Shown here one piece after another: positions 1 through 9,238 of a DNA stretch of 43,077 nt; the first letter of the stretch is position 1; each line of letters starts with the position of its first letter. The DNA comes from Sedimenticola thiotaurini. Its GTDB lineage: Bacteria; Pseudomonadota; Gammaproteobacteria; Chromatiales; Chromatiaceae. The position numbers were made by a program, and so were the translations under genes. Where the stretch lies: positions 1-43,077 of the forward strand of contig DRKP01000096.1 of assembly GCA_011051715.1 (NCBI GenBank). Direction: 5' to 3'. A model generated the notes under the pieces. It had not been told where the DNA came from. It made no database searches and was given only the letters and a program-made list of their open reading frames with translations.

Positions 1-1458
1 GCCACCGCTGTCAACGGCAACCCGGACGCGCGCTCCCTCCACGTGGTCGATCACACCCTCACCCGCATGGCCCTGGGCGGCATCAATGATCAGCTCGGCG
101 GCGGCTTCTGCCGCTACTCGGTGGACGAACAGTGGATGATCCCCCACTTCGAGAAGATGCTGTACGACAACGGCCCCCTGCTCGGGCTCTACGCCGACCT
201 GTGGCAGATCACCCGCAAGCCCCTGTTCCGCGACACCGCCCTGCAGACCGCCGGCTGGGTGATGCGCGAGATGCAGTCGCCGGAGGGTGGTTACTATTCC
301 AGCCTGGACGCCGACAGCGAGGGTGAGGAGGGACGCTTCTACGTCTGGACCCGGGAGCAGGTACGGGCCCTGCTGGACGACGACCAGTACCGCCATCTGG
401 CCCGCTACTACGGTCTCGACGGCCCGGCCAATTTCGAGGGACGCTGGCACCTGCACACCCGGGTCTCCGTGGCCGAGCTGAACCAGGCCTTCGGCAGCAG
501 CGGGGAACAGGCACGGACCCTGTTGCGATCGGCCCGGGACACCCTGTTCAGGGCGCGCGAACAACGACCGCGGCCGGGCCGGGACGAGAAGATCCTGACC
601 TCATGGAACGCATTGATGATCAAGGGGATGGCCCGGGCCGGCCGGGTACTGGAACAATCCGCGCCGATCGAATCGGCGGAGCGGGCACTGGACTTCATCC
701 GTCGTGAGCTGTGGTGCGACGGCCGCCTGCTGGCCACCCACAAGGACGGGGTCTCCGCCCTGCCTGCCTACCTGGACGACTATGCCTTCCTGCTGGACGC
801 CCTGCTGGAACTGCTGCAGGTGCGCTGGCGCCGTGCCGACCTGGCCTTCGCCACCGCCCTGGCGGACGGCCTGCTGGCCCGTTTCCGGGACCGGGAGGCC
901 GGCGGCTTCTTCTTTACCGCCGACGACCACGAGCAGTTGATCCACCGGCCCAAGGGCTATGGCGACGACTCCATGCCGTCGGGCAACGGCGTGGCCGCGC
1001 TGGCCCTGGCCCGCCTCGGCCACCTGCTGGGCGAGAGCGCCTACCTGGACGCCGCGGCGGATACCCTGGGCAACGCCTGGGAGCATCTGCGCCAGCTTCC
1101 CCATGCCCACTGCACCCTGCTGGCCGCTCTGGAGGAGCAGCTCCACCCCACCGAGACCATCGTCATCCGCGGGCCGGAAGCGGAGATCGGCCGCTGGCTG
1201 CAGAGGGCCGGCCAGGCCTTCGCCCCGCGCCGCTTCAGCGTGGCGATCCCGGATTCGGAGCAGGGGCTGCCGGGCCTGCTGGGGCAGCGGGTGGCCACCG
1301 GCCGCACCTGCGCCTATCTCTGCGCCGGCACCCGCTGCGAGGCGCCACTGGAGAGTTTCGAGGCCTTCGACCGCCGCCTCGCCGCCGGCGAGGCCCGGCT
1401 GGAACGCCCCGCCACCTTCGAGGGCGGGAGTGGCTCCTTCCAACGCCCCCGGGAGTAG
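1..1458 (+). CDS. DUF255 / YyaL-type thioredoxin-domain protein, 3' part
   Basis: The reading frame is open from base 1, so the gene begins upstream of the window and only its C-terminal 485 codons are present. The GGGFCRYSVDEQWMIPHFEKM region near the start and the later GYGDDSMPSGNGVAA segment are typical of the DUF255/YyaL (SSP411, spermatogenesis-associated protein 20-like) family. Full-length members have an N-terminal thioredoxin-like domain followed by an alpha/alpha barrel like N-acylglucosamine 2-epimerases. The thioredoxin part is outside the window, so its CXXC motif cannot be checked. The biochemical role of the family is poorly defined. The 258 bp between its stop and the next gene are GC-rich and show no convincing feature. 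Confidence 0.85.
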   Translation, partial: ATAVNGNPDARSLHVVDHTLTRMALGGINDQLGGGFCRYSVDEQWMIPHFEKMLYDNGPLLGLYADLWQITRKPLFRDTALQTAGWVMREMQSPEGGYYSSLDADSEGEEGRFYVWTREQVRALLDDDQYRHLARYYGLDGPANFEGRWHLHTRVSVAELNQAFGSSGEQARTLLRSARDTLFRAREQRPRPGRDEKILTSWNALMIKGMARAGRVLEQSAPIESAERALDFIRRELWCDGRLLATHKDGVSALPAYLDDYAFLLDALLELLQVRWRRADLAFATALADGLLARFRDREAGGFFFTADDHEQLIHRPKGYGDDSMPSGNGVAALALARLGHLLGESAYLDAAADTLGNAWEHLRQLPHAHCTLLAALEEQLHPTETIVIRGPEAEIGRWLQRAGQAFAPRRFSVAIPDSEQGLPGLLGQRVATGRTCAYLCAGTRCEAPLESFEAFDRRLAAGEARLERPATFEGGSGSFQRPRE

Positions 1459-1716
1459 CCCCCCAGCCACGGAACACCCCCACCAACGGCCGTCCCCGCC
1501 CACAGGAGCGGCGCACCCGCCGCAAAGGTGCCCATCCAGCCATGGCGCGGCCGCCACGGCGTTCCGGGCCTTCGGTGTCGGCCCTGGCCGATGTGGAGCT
1601 CCGAACGTCCGCCGGCGGAGGGCCTCCACAGGCGGCCCGGAACGCCCCGGCGGCCGCGGAATCCCCCACCAAAAAGAAGAGCCGGTAGCAGCGCCCCCGC
1701 CGCGAACAGGCTCCGC

Positions 1717-2685
1717 TCAGCGCACGGAGAACTCCGCCCACAACGGATAGTGGTCCGACACCCGGTAGGAGACGGCCTGGCGGCTCAGCCCGCGATCCCG
1801 GTAGACATAGGGCAGGAAATCCACGTACCCCGCCCCCAGGTACTCCATGTTCAGCTTGTTCACCCCGCTGCCGGTACGGAACCAGGCGATCTGATCGTAG
1901 AACTGCTCTGTGCCGGAGTCGCCGAAGATGGTCCGCGGCACCTCGTTGAGCGCCTCCGGTGCGCTCAGTCCGGTGGAAGTGAAGGCCTGCCACAGGGCAT
2001 CGCCGTGGCGGTCGATGTTGAAGTCGCCGAGGGCGATCAGGTTGTGGGAGTAGGCGGTGGACTGATTCGCCCAGCGCCGCATCCAGCGGGCGACCCCGCG
2101 CAGCTCCGGGATCCGCCCGGCCGGATCCTGGCCGTAGTTGATGTGGACCGTGACCAGGATGAAGGTGGTCCGCAGCGTCAGGAAGCTGATGGCGTAGGGG
2201 GTACGTGCAAACTGCCGGCTCAGCTCCTGCAGCGACGCCCCCTGCAGCCACTCCGGCGGCACCACCAGCTCGCAGGCCAGGCCGGACGGCTTCACCCGGC
2301 GCCGGTCGAACAGGTAGGCCATGCGCTCGCCATTGCCGGCTTCACCGGCGGTGACATCGGTCATCAGGAAGCCCCAGTCGTCGCCCAGGGCCTTCATGGT
2401 GTCGCGCAGGGCACGCAGATTGCCGCGCACCTCCTGGATCGCGATCACGTCGAAGCGGCGGATGATCTCGATGATCGCCAGGAGGCCACGCAGGTCCCGC
2501 TTCGGTGAATCGCCTGGACCGGCCGTCCACTTGCGGGTCAGGGAGCTGAAGGAGCGGATGTTCCAGGTGGCGATCAGCAGGTTGCGGTCCAGCATCTTCG
2601 GCGGGATCCGCCGGTCCAGGTAGCCGCGCAGCGCCTGCAGATCCGCCCGCACGGCGGGGGGCGGGGTATCGTGAATGGTGGGCAT
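1717..2685 (-). CDS. Endonuclease/exonuclease/phosphatase (EEP) family protein
   Basis: A 322-residue protein with the ordered motifs of the EEP (DNase I-like) fold. ATWNIRSF near residue 41 supplies the first Asn, IQEVRGNLRAL the metal-binding Glu, GDFNIDRHGDA the Asp-x-Asn pair, and VSDHYPLWAEF at the C terminus the Asp-His pair. These metal-dependent hydrolases cleave phosphodiester or phosphomonoester bonds; the substrate cannot be deduced. I see no signal peptide. A GGAG sequence lies 6-7 bases before the ATG. It lies downstream of moaE on the same strand with a gap of about 90 bp and could be cotranscribed, but nothing links it to molybdopterin synthesis. Confidence 0.85.
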   Translation of the reverse strand: MPTIHDTPPPAVRADLQALRGYLDRRIPPKMLDRNLLIATWNIRSFSSLTRKWTAGPGDSPKRDLRGLLAIIEIIRRFDVIAIQEVRGNLRALRDTMKALGDDWGFLMTDVTAGEAGNGERMAYLFDRRRVKPSGLACELVVPPEWLQGASLQELSRQFARTPYAISFLTLRTTFILVTVHINYGQDPAGRIPELRGVARWMRRWANQSTAYSHNLIALGDFNIDRHGDALWQAFTSTGLSAPEALNEVPRTIFGDSGTEQFYDQIAWFRTGSGVNKLNMEYLGAGYVDFLPYVYRDRGLSRQAVSYRVSDHYPLWAEFSVR

Positions 2686-2775
2686 GGCGTTCTCCGGGTC
2701 CCTCCTTTCCGGGCCCCAGGACCCGTCGGCACGAGCCCGACAGGCCCTGCCCGGGAACCCGGGAGCGACGGGCGG

Positions 2776-3234
2776 TTACGAATCGCGCCAGCGCGCCTCC
2801 GCCTCGTCGTCGCTGACCCGGGCGTCGACCCAGCGCTCCCCGTCCGGGGTCCGCTCCTTCTTCCAGAACGGGGCACGGGTCTTCAGGTAGTCGATGACGA
2901 ACTCACAGGCGCGGAACGCCTCGCCGCGGTGGGCACTGGCCACCGCCACCAGGACGATGGGATCGAGCGGTTTCAACTCTCCCACCCGGTGCACCACCCG
3001 GATCCCGAGCAGCTCCCAGCGCCGGTTGGCCTGGTCCAGGATCTTCTGCAGCGCCTTCTCGGTCATCCCCGGGTAGTGCTCCAGGGTCATGGCGCTGACC
3101 GGGTCACCGTCGTTGAAGTCGCGCATCTGGCCGACGAAGGTGACCAGGGCACCGATGGCGGGATCGCCCGCCCGCATCTCCTCCTGGATGGCGGCGATGT
3201 CGAAGGGGGTGGTCTGGATGGTGATTTGATCCAT
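2776..3234 (-). CDS. moaE: Molybdopterin synthase catalytic subunit MoaE
   Basis: This 152-residue protein matches MoaE in length and motifs. MoaE is the large subunit of molybdopterin synthase and transfers two sulfurs from the MoaD C-terminal thiocarboxylate to cyclic pyranopterin monophosphate. The HRVGELKPLD and YLKTRAPFWKKE segments carry the conserved His/Arg and active-site lysines of the family. Its partner moaD lies 292 bp upstream on the same strand. The gap is almost filled by two inverted heptad-repeat arrays, one starting 9 bp before the ATG. The start has no good Shine-Dalgarno sequence; the leader is repeat sequence followed by TGGATTAGA. Confidence 0.95.
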   Translation of the reverse strand: MDQITIQTTPFDIAAIQEEMRAGDPAIGALVTFVGQMRDFNDGDPVSAMTLEHYPGMTEKALQKILDQANRRWELLGIRVVHRVGELKPLDPIVLVAVASAHRGEAFRACEFVIDYLKTRAPFWKKERTPDGERWVDARVSDDEAEARWRDS

Positions 3235-3243
3235 TCTAATCCA

Positions 3244-3334
3244 GGTTCTAGGTTCTAGGTTCTAGGTTCTAGGTTCTAGGTTCTAGGGCCGAGGGCCGAG
3301 GGCCGAGGGCCGAGGGCCGAGGGCCGAGGGCCGA
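3244..3334 (+). repeat. Heptad array: 6x GGTTCTA then 7x GGGCCGA
   Basis: Six perfect GGTTCTA units (3244-3285) pass without a phase break into seven perfect GGGCCGA units (3286-3334). The switch between two different heptamers in the same 7-bp register shows that they belong to one family of the form GGNNCNA. The array begins 9 bp upstream of the moaE start codon. It faces an inverted array at 3419-3512 across about 84 bp of non-repeat DNA. Confidence 0.95.
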
Positions 3335-3418
3335 GAAAAGCATGGCCGCGGACGCCTCTTTTGGGCAAGCGCTGGTTCGCGGCGGGGACGGCGCTCCTGC
3401 AGCCATTCTCCACTCCTG

Positions 3419-3512
3419 TCTTTCCTCGGCCCCGTCTTTCCTCGGCCCCGTCTTTCCTCGGCCCTGTTGTTCCTCGGCCCTGTTGTTCCTCGGCCCTGTC
3501 TTTCCTCGGCCC
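3419..3512 (-). repeat. Heptad array, 16-bp composite units, minus orientation
   Basis: Read on the minus strand, this array is six GGGCCGA units, each followed by GGAAAGA or GGAACAA and then CA or CG, with a strict 16-bp period (7+7+2). The middle heptad varies between units while GGGCCGA is invariant. It is inverted relative to the array at 3244-3334, so the two could pair as a long stem. It ends 14 bp before the moaD stop codon. Confidence 0.95.
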
Positions 3513-3526
3513 TCCTGTCCCAACCC

Positions 3527-3781
3527 CTAACCACCGGTCACCGGCGGAAAGAAGGCCACCTCGTCGCCATCGGTCACCGGGGTGTCCAGGTCGGCCACCT
3601 CCTGGTTGACCGACATCAGCACCGGCTGGTCACCGGCGAAGACCTCGGCCCAGGGGCCGCCGCGCTGTTTCAGCTGCCCGATGATGGCGCCCGGGGTGGC
3701 GCTCTCCGGGCTGGCGGGCAGCTCCTCGGCGCCGGTTCCCAGCTGTTCGCGCAGACGGGCGAAATAGAGAATGCGGATCAT
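3527..3781 (-). CDS. moaD: Molybdopterin synthase sulfur carrier subunit MoaD
   Basis: An 84-residue ubiquitin-like protein that starts MIRILYFARLRE and ends in the diagnostic Gly-Gly, the site adenylated by MoeB-type enzymes and converted to a thiocarboxylate. It delivers sulfur to MoaE in molybdopterin synthase. The ATG overlaps the moeA stop (ATGA, 4 bp), so the pair is probably translationally coupled. A longer in-frame reading upstream lies inside moeA and is a shadow. The heptad array starts just beyond its stop codon and separates it from moaE. Confidence 0.95.
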   Translation of the reverse strand: MIRILYFARLREQLGTGAEELPASPESATPGAIIGQLKQRGGPWAEVFAGDQPVLMSVNQEVADLDTPVTDGDEVAFFPPVTGG

Positions 3782-5028
3782 GACAGCAGCTCGCTGAAGG
3801 GCAGGAAGCGAACCCGGTCGCCCCGCTTCAGGGGGGTCGATTCGGGCAGGATGGCCAGGCCGTTGGCCCAGGCCAGGGAGCTGAGCACACCGGAGGAGCG
3901 GCTGCGGTAGACCGAGATCACCGGCTCGCCCGAGGCGTCCCGCTGCAGCCGTGCGCGGGCGAACTCGCGGCGCTTGTCCGGCCGCGGCCAGTCGAAGTCG
4001 ATTGGTGCCTCCAGCGCCACCGGCGCCAGGTCGCCGGTGATGCCCTGCTGCTTCATGATGAAGGGCCGGGCAAACAGGCAGTAGGTTACGAACAGGGAGA
4101 CCGGGTTGCCCGGGGTGCCGATGTAGGGCACCCCGTCGATGTGACCGAAGGCGAGTGGCTTGCCGGGGCGGATGGCGATCTTCCACAGGTCGAGGCTGCC
4201 CAGCTTCTCCACCGCCGGCTTCAGGTGATCCTCCTCGCCCACGGAGACACCGCCCGAGGTCATCACCAGATCGGCCTGGGCCGCGGCGCGGGAGAGGGCG
4301 TCGCAGGTGGCGTCGAAGGTGTCCTCCACGATCCCCAGCTTGACCACCTCGCAGCCGATGTTGCGCAGCAGTCCCTCCAGGGTGAACTCGTTGGAGTTGT
4401 AGATCTGGCCCGGCCCCAGCGGCTCGCCCGGCATCACCAGCTCGTCGCCGGAGGAGAACAGGGCCACCCGCACGCGGCGATGGACCGGCACCTCGGCCAG
4501 GCCCACCGAGGCCAGCAGCCCCATGTGCTGGGGACCGATACGGGTCCCGGCGGCCAGCACCTCGTCACCGCTGCGGATGTCCTCGCCGGCGCGGCGGATG
4601 TTGGCGCCCGGCTCCGGCACTTGCTCGATCACCACGCCATCGCCGTCGGCCCGGCACACCTCCTGGATCACCACCGCGTCGGCGTTCTCCGGCACCGGCG
4701 CGCCGGTGAAGATGCGGGCCGCGGTCCCCGGCTGCAGCGGCTCACCGGCCACCCCGGCGGGGATGCGCTGGGACACCGGCAGGCGCACCCCCGGCTGTCC
4801 CAGGTCGGCGGTGTTGACCGCATACCCGTCCATGGCGCTGTTGTCCCACGGCGGCATGGTGATGCGGCTGACCACCGGCTCGGACAGGACCCGGCCGAGG
4901 GCTGCGGAGACCGCCACCCGCTCCGTTCCGGCCACCGGCCGGGCGTGACCCAGCAGCAGTTCCAGGGCCTCCTCCAGGGGTTTCAGCGGCACCGGGCCAC
5001 TGTGGGTCGAACAACCGCATTCGCTCAT
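3778..5028 (-). CDS. moeA: Molybdopterin molybdenumtransferase MoeA
   Basis: A 416-residue MoeA, normal for the family. It inserts molybdate into adenylylated molybdopterin to give Mo-molybdopterin. The N-terminal part shows MPPWDNSAMDGYAV, the central MoCF-binding domain shows MTSGGVSVGEEDHLK, and PGNPVSLFVTY is followed by the C-terminal beta-barrel domain. It overlaps moaD by 4 bp. The gap of about 280 bp to moaB upstream holds a 21-bp degenerate array ending in a palindrome. Neither moaA nor moaC is in the window, so the pathway's first step must be encoded elsewhere. Confidence 0.95.
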   Translation of the reverse strand: MSECGCSTHSGPVPLKPLEEALELLLGHARPVAGTERVAVSAALGRVLSEPVVSRITMPPWDNSAMDGYAVNTADLGQPGVRLPVSQRIPAGVAGEPLQPGTAARIFTGAPVPENADAVVIQEVCRADGDGVVIEQVPEPGANIRRAGEDIRSGDEVLAAGTRIGPQHMGLLASVGLAEVPVHRRVRVALFSSGDELVMPGEPLGPGQIYNSNEFTLEGLLRNIGCEVVKLGIVEDTFDATCDALSRAAAQADLVMTSGGVSVGEEDHLKPAVEKLGSLDLWKIAIRPGKPLAFGHIDGVPYIGTPGNPVSLFVTYCLFARPFIMKQQGITGDLAPVALEAPIDFDWPRPDKRREFARARLQRDASGEPVISVYRSRSSGVLSSLAWANGLAILPESTPLKRGDRVRFLPFSELLS

Positions 5029-5105
5029 TTCGTGCTTCTCTGCATTGGGGATCGGGGTCTATGGCAATGGCCGCAAATACCCGCCCGGGAATTTCTGTCT
5101 GTGTA

Positions 5106-5174
5106 ACCCGTTATTCCGGTACAAATCCGTCTTTCCGGTAGAAAAATACGTCATTCCGGCGAAGGCCGGAACGA
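5106..5174. repeat. 21-bp periodic degenerate array ending in an ATTCCGG palindrome
   Basis: Three consecutive 21-bp units start at 5106, 5127 and 5148 and share the core TTCCGG at the same offset. The last unit contains the palindrome ATTCCGGCGAAGGCCGGAA. The same arrangement, with eight units, occurs at 29195-29362. Both copies are followed shortly by an AGAGACCTGT sequence, so this looks like a shorter member of the same element. It lies in the 282-bp moaB-moeA gap, which otherwise shows nothing I can name. Confidence 0.75.
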
Positions 5175-5310
5175 CCAAAAGAGACCTGTCCAACCATTTC
5201 CGGACAGTCCCTGAATGACGGGTGGGCCCGGCCCATCCTGTTGCAGAAACACCGGTCACTTGCGTCCATCGGCGTGCATTCGCGGCTTTTCACCACCCTG
5301 TGCAGCCGCC

Positions 5311-5829
5311 TCAGGCCCGGAACATCTGGGCGAAGTTGCAGGGCCGGGTGCGGTGGTCGAGCTGGGCCTTCAGGATCTTCTCCCAGCCGGTGCGGCAGGC
5401 TCCGGAGGAACCGGGCAGGCAGAAGATCAGGGTCTGGTTGGTCAGTCCGGCGATAGCGCGGGACTGGATCGCCGAGGCGCCGATCTCCTCCATCGAGATC
5501 GACCGGAACAGCTCGCCGAAGCCCTCGATGGGCTTGTCCAGCAGCGGCTGCACCGCCTCCGGCGTACTGTCGCGGCCGGCGATGCCGGTGCCACCGGTGG
5601 AGAGGATCACGTGTACCTCCGGATCGGCGATCCAGCGCGAGAACAGCGCCCGCATCTGGTAGACGTCGTCCTTCACGATCGCCTTCTCCACCACCCGGTG
5701 GCCGGCCGCCTCTGCCCCCTCCTTGAGGATCCTGCCGGATTTGTCGGTCTCCTCGGTGCGGGTGTCCGAAACGGTCAGCACCGCGATGTTCAACGGCACG
5801 AAGCCGGAGTCGTCATAGTGTCCTGTCAT
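5311..5829 (-). CDS. moaB: Molybdenum cofactor biosynthesis protein MoaB
   Basis: A 172-residue protein of the MoaB/MogA family, which adenylylates molybdopterin or otherwise assists molybdenum insertion. Motifs are VLTVSDTR near the start, VILSTGGTGIAGRD in the middle and IFCLPGSSGACRTGWEKI near the end. I chose the ATG giving MTGHYDDS because AGAGG lies just upstream; an in-frame extension of 13 residues is less likely. It is the first of four Moco genes on the minus strand. The E. coli distinction between MoaB and MogA is not resolved with certainty, but length and the C-terminal DHRTRPCNF favour MoaB. Confidence 0.92.
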   Translation of the reverse strand: MTGHYDDSGFVPLNIAVLTVSDTRTEETDKSGRILKEGAEAAGHRVVEKAIVKDDVYQMRALFSRWIADPEVHVILSTGGTGIAGRDSTPEAVQPLLDKPIEGFGELFRSISMEEIGASAIQSRAIAGLTNQTLIFCLPGSSGACRTGWEKILKAQLDHRTRPCNFAQMFRA

Positions 5830-5921
5830 TGCAGCCTCTCGCCAGGCGGTCGTCGGTGGCACCATCAACGCACTTCACCGCCCCGAATTCAATCCCATTT
5901 TCTGTCGGTCTTTTCCACCCC

Positions 5922-6857
5922 TCACGCCATATCGTAGCCGAATGCCTCGCGGAAGCGGGCACGGAACTCGTCCATGGTGAAGCGGTGGTTCTGGGTGCCG
6001 GCGTGCTCGATCTTGATCGCCCCCGTCAGGGCGGCGACGCGGCCGGTGGTCTCCCAGTCCAGGTCGTTCATCAGGCCGTAGAGCAGGCCGGCGCGATAGG
6101 CGTCGCCACAACCGGTGGGGTCCTCCAGCCGCCGTGCCGGGGCGGCCGGGATGTCGTGGACCCGGTCACGGGTATAGATCAGGGAACCCTCGCCGCCGCG
6201 GGTGACGATCACCGCCCGCACCTGCTGCGCCAGCTGTTCCGGGGTGCGGCCGGTGCGCTCCTGCATCAGCTTGGCCTCGTAGTCGTTGAAGGCAAGCCAG
6301 TCGGCCTGGTCGGCGAAACGCAGCAGCTCGTCGCCGTCGAACATGGGCATGCCCTGGCCCGGGTCGAAGATGAAGGGGATCCCCGCCTCTGCGAACTGGG
6401 CGGCGTGTTCGATCATTCCCTGACGGCCGTCGGGGGAGACCAGGCCCAGGGTGCAGCCATCCACCTGTTCCACCCGGTTCAGATGGGAGTGGTTCATGGC
6501 CCCGGGGTGGAAGGCGGTGATCTGGTTGTCGTCCTGATCGGTGGTGATGTACGCCTGGGCGGTGTACTCGGTCTCGATCACGCGGATGTGGTCGCGGCTC
6601 ACCCCGCAGCGGTCCATCCAGTCGGCATAGGGTGCGAAATCGTTGCCGACGGTGCCCATGGGGCGACCGTCACCTCCGAGCAGCTGCAGATTGTAGGCGA
6701 TGTTGCCGGCGCAGCCACCGAACTCGCGGCGCAGTTCCGGCACCAGGAATGCGACGTTGAGGATGTGCACCTGCTCCGGCAGGATGTGATTCTTGAAGCG
6801 GTCGTGGAACACCATGATGGTGTCGTAGGCCAGGGAGCCGCAGATCAGCGCCGACAT
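5922..6857 (-). CDS. PfkB-family carbohydrate kinase (adenosine kinase-like)
   Basis: A 311-residue ribokinase/PfkB fold kinase. The N-terminal signature GGCAGNIAYNLQLLGG (about residues 47-62) and the C-terminal signature DPTGCGDAYRAGLLYGL with the catalytic Asp of GCGD are intact. Such kinases phosphorylate sugars or nucleosides with ATP. The substrate is not determined; the overall pattern resembles bacterial sequences annotated as adenosine kinase. It sits 92 bp upstream of moaB on the same strand. Cotranscription is possible but a functional link is not evident. Confidence 0.88.
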   Translation of the reverse strand: MSALICGSLAYDTIMVFHDRFKNHILPEQVHILNVAFLVPELRREFGGCAGNIAYNLQLLGGDGRPMGTVGNDFAPYADWMDRCGVSRDHIRVIETEYTAQAYITTDQDDNQITAFHPGAMNHSHLNRVEQVDGCTLGLVSPDGRQGMIEHAAQFAEAGIPFIFDPGQGMPMFDGDELLRFADQADWLAFNDYEAKLMQERTGRTPEQLAQQVRAVIVTRGGEGSLIYTRDRVHDIPAAPARRLEDPTGCGDAYRAGLLYGLMNDLDWETTGRVAALTGAIKIEHAGTQNHRFTMDEFRARFREAFGYDMA

Positions 6858-6971
6858 AGGGACCTCGTTACGGACGGGTGGCGATCGCCGCCGGTTGCAA
6901 AGGTGCAGATTCTACCCCAAACCGGGCGACGTCGGTCACCCCCGGCGGCACGCCACCCATGCGGCGGGACT

Positions 6972-9179
6972 TCAGTGCAGACCGCGGCGCAGGATCTCCC
7001 GGGCCTGCTCCGCCTGCATCGGCCGGCCGAGCAGAAAGCCCTGGGCCTTGGGACAGCGCAGTCTCTTCAGGTAGTCCACCTGTCCCTGGCTCTCCACCCC
7101 CTCGGCCACCACCTCCAGCTCCAGCTCCCGGGCCATGGCGAAGATGGCGGTGACGATGCTGTTCTTGTCGCTGCGGGAACGGATGTCGCTGATGAACGAA
7201 CGGTCCACCTTGAGGGTGTTGAGGGGCAGCGACTTGAGGTAGCTGAGGGAGGAGTAGCCGATACCGAAATCGTCCACCGCCACCCGCACCCCGTGGGAGG
7301 CCAGGTTACGGAACTTGGTTACCGCCTGGTCCATGTCCTGCATCAGCACGTTCTCGGTGATCTCCAGTTCCAGTTGCCCGCGGCCGACGCCGTGGTGCTT
7401 CATCGCCTCCACCACCCGCTGTTCGAAGTCCGGCTCCTCCAGCTGGGCGGCGGAGATGTTGACCGCCAGCACCCGGTCGCCCAGTCCCTCCCGGTTCCAG
7501 GCGCCCAGCTCCCGGCAGGCCTGTTCCAGCACCCAGCTGCCGATGTTGATGATCAGGCCGGTCTCCTCGGCCAGCGGAATGAAATCACCGGGCAGCACCA
7601 GCCCCCGCTCCGGGTGGTTCCAGCGGAGCAGGGCCTCCATGCCGCACACCCGCTGGTCGCAGACATCCACCTGGGGCTGGTAGAAGAGCTCGAACTGGCG
7701 CTCATCCAGGGCCCGCCGAATACCGTTCTCCAGCGACAGCTGGCGATGGTAATGGGCCTTCATGTGGTCGGAGAAGAACTCGTAGCCGTTCTTGCCCCGC
7801 CCCTTGATGTGGTACATGGCCATGTCGGCGTGCTTCACCAGGGTATCCATGCTCTGGCCGTCCTCCGGGAACAGGGCGATGCCGATGCTGAAGCTGACGA
7901 ACACCTCGTAGCCCTCCAGCACCACCGGCTCCTTCAGCCGGTCCATGATCTTGCGCGCCACCCGGGCCACGTCCTCCGGGCCGTCGATGTCCGGCACCAG
8001 CAGGTTGAACTCGTCGCCGCCGACCCGCGCCAGGGTATCGCTCTCGCGCAGACAGGCATCGAGCCGCGCGGCCACTGTCTGCAGCAGCTGGTCACCGGCC
8101 AGATGACCGAGGGAGTCGTTGACCACCTTGAACCGGTCCATGTCCAGGAACAGCACCGCCAGCCGGCTGCCGCTGCGCCGCGCCCGGGAGATGGCCAGGC
8201 TGAGCCGGTCCCGGAACAGGGCCCGGTTGGGCAGCTTGGTGAGCAGGTCGTGGTAGAGCTGGTAGTTGATGATCTCCTCGGCACGCTTGCGTTCGCTGAT
8301 GTCGCGGGCGACGCCGTAGGTGCCGACGAACCCCTGCTCCAGCCGCTCCGCGCGGTCGCGGTACATGCCCATGGCGCTGAGTTCGATGGTGATGGAGCGG
8401 GACTCGAAATAGCGGTAGGACTGGGGACCGCTCTTGCACACCAGGCGGAACTCCACGTTCTGGCTGGCGCGGCTGCCGGTGCGCCGCTCGTCGAAGGCGA
8501 AGCGCGCCTTCTCCAGGTCATCCTCGTGCACCAGGTCGCTGTAGTGCATGCCCACCACCTCGTCGGGGGTGTAGCCGAGCAGGGCGGTGACACGCTCGTT
8601 GATGAAGCTGAAGCGGCCCCGGTCGTCCAGCATGTAGATGATGTCGGGTGAGTTGTTGACGATGAAGCGGTAGCGTTGCTCCGATGCCTCCAGCCGCCGG
8701 TGCACCTCGTGGATGTTGCGTTCCAGCCGCCGCTTGTGAACCACACTGCCGATCACCCGGGACAGCTCGTCCGGTGCGTAGGGTTTGCGCAGGAAGTCCT
8801 GGGCCCCCTGGCGCAGCGCCTCGGTGGCGCTCTCGAAGGTGGTCTCGCCGCTGACCACCACGACATCGGTGTCCGGATGCCGTTTCCGCACCTGCTGCAT
8901 CACCTGAAAACCGTCCATCTCCGGCATGTTCAGATCCAGCAGCATCAGGTCCACCGGCCGTTCATCCAGCCGCCGCAGCGCCTCGCGGCCGCTTCCGGCC
9001 AGTAGGCAGGTGTAACCGTAGGCATCCAGCAGATCCCGCACGCTCTCGCGCATGCGGGGTTCGTCGTCCACAACCAAAACCGTTGTCTCTTTGTTCTCCG
9101 CGGTTTCTGGCACCTCTCCCTGGCGTTGGTCATCGAGAGGGCCGTAGCTGGCCCCCAACCATGACACAGAGGTTTTCAT
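6972..9179 (-). CDS. Response regulator-PAS-GGDEF-EAL protein
   Basis: A 735-residue cytoplasmic signalling protein. A receiver domain (about 33-150) has the acidic pair Asp38-Asp39 and phosphoacceptor Asp82 in LMLLDLNMPEMDG. A PAS domain follows (about 165-300), then GGDEF (about 305-475) and EAL (about 485-735). GGDEF is intact at 387-391 and preceded by an RxxD inhibitory site (R379-D382). The EAL domain keeps EALLRW at 515-520. Both cyclic-di-GMP synthesis and hydrolysis are therefore possible. It follows the HDOD-GAF-kinase gene by 59 bp on the same strand, so that kinase is the obvious candidate partner. GGGGA lies 6 bases before the ATG. Confidence 0.93.
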   Translation of the reverse strand: MKTSVSWLGASYGPLDDQRQGEVPETAENKETTVLVVDDEPRMRESVRDLLDAYGYTCLLAGSGREALRRLDERPVDLMLLDLNMPEMDGFQVMQQVRKRHPDTDVVVVSGETTFESATEALRQGAQDFLRKPYAPDELSRVIGSVVHKRRLERNIHEVHRRLEASEQRYRFIVNNSPDIIYMLDDRGRFSFINERVTALLGYTPDEVVGMHYSDLVHEDDLEKARFAFDERRTGSRASQNVEFRLVCKSGPQSYRYFESRSITIELSAMGMYRDRAERLEQGFVGTYGVARDISERKRAEEIINYQLYHDLLTKLPNRALFRDRLSLAISRARRSGSRLAVLFLDMDRFKVVNDSLGHLAGDQLLQTVAARLDACLRESDTLARVGGDEFNLLVPDIDGPEDVARVARKIMDRLKEPVVLEGYEVFVSFSIGIALFPEDGQSMDTLVKHADMAMYHIKGRGKNGYEFFSDHMKAHYHRQLSLENGIRRALDERQFELFYQPQVDVCDQRVCGMEALLRWNHPERGLVLPGDFIPLAEETGLIINIGSWVLEQACRELGAWNREGLGDRVLAVNISAAQLEEPDFEQRVVEAMKHHGVGRGQLELEITENVLMQDMDQAVTKFRNLASHGVRVAVDDFGIGYSSLSYLKSLPLNTLKVDRSFISDIRSRSDKNSIVTAIFAMARELELEVVAEGVESQGQVDYLKRLRCPKAQGFLLGRPMQAEQAREILRRGLH

Positions 9180-9238
9180 CTAGATCCCCATTCGGTTCTC
9201 GTTCTATCGTCGATCCCGTCCCCGCCTTCGGTGGCCGG

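Noticed and set aside
3269-3534. Short frames encoding SALGPRP or RGRGKTGPR repeats
   Set aside because: They are translations of heptad arrays; the 7-bp period gives open frames in several phases without coding meaning.
5829-8651. A 940-codon plus-strand open frame
   Set aside because: Antisense to moaB upstream DNA, the PfkB kinase and the GGDEF-EAL gene; His/Gln/Val-rich shadow with no motifs.
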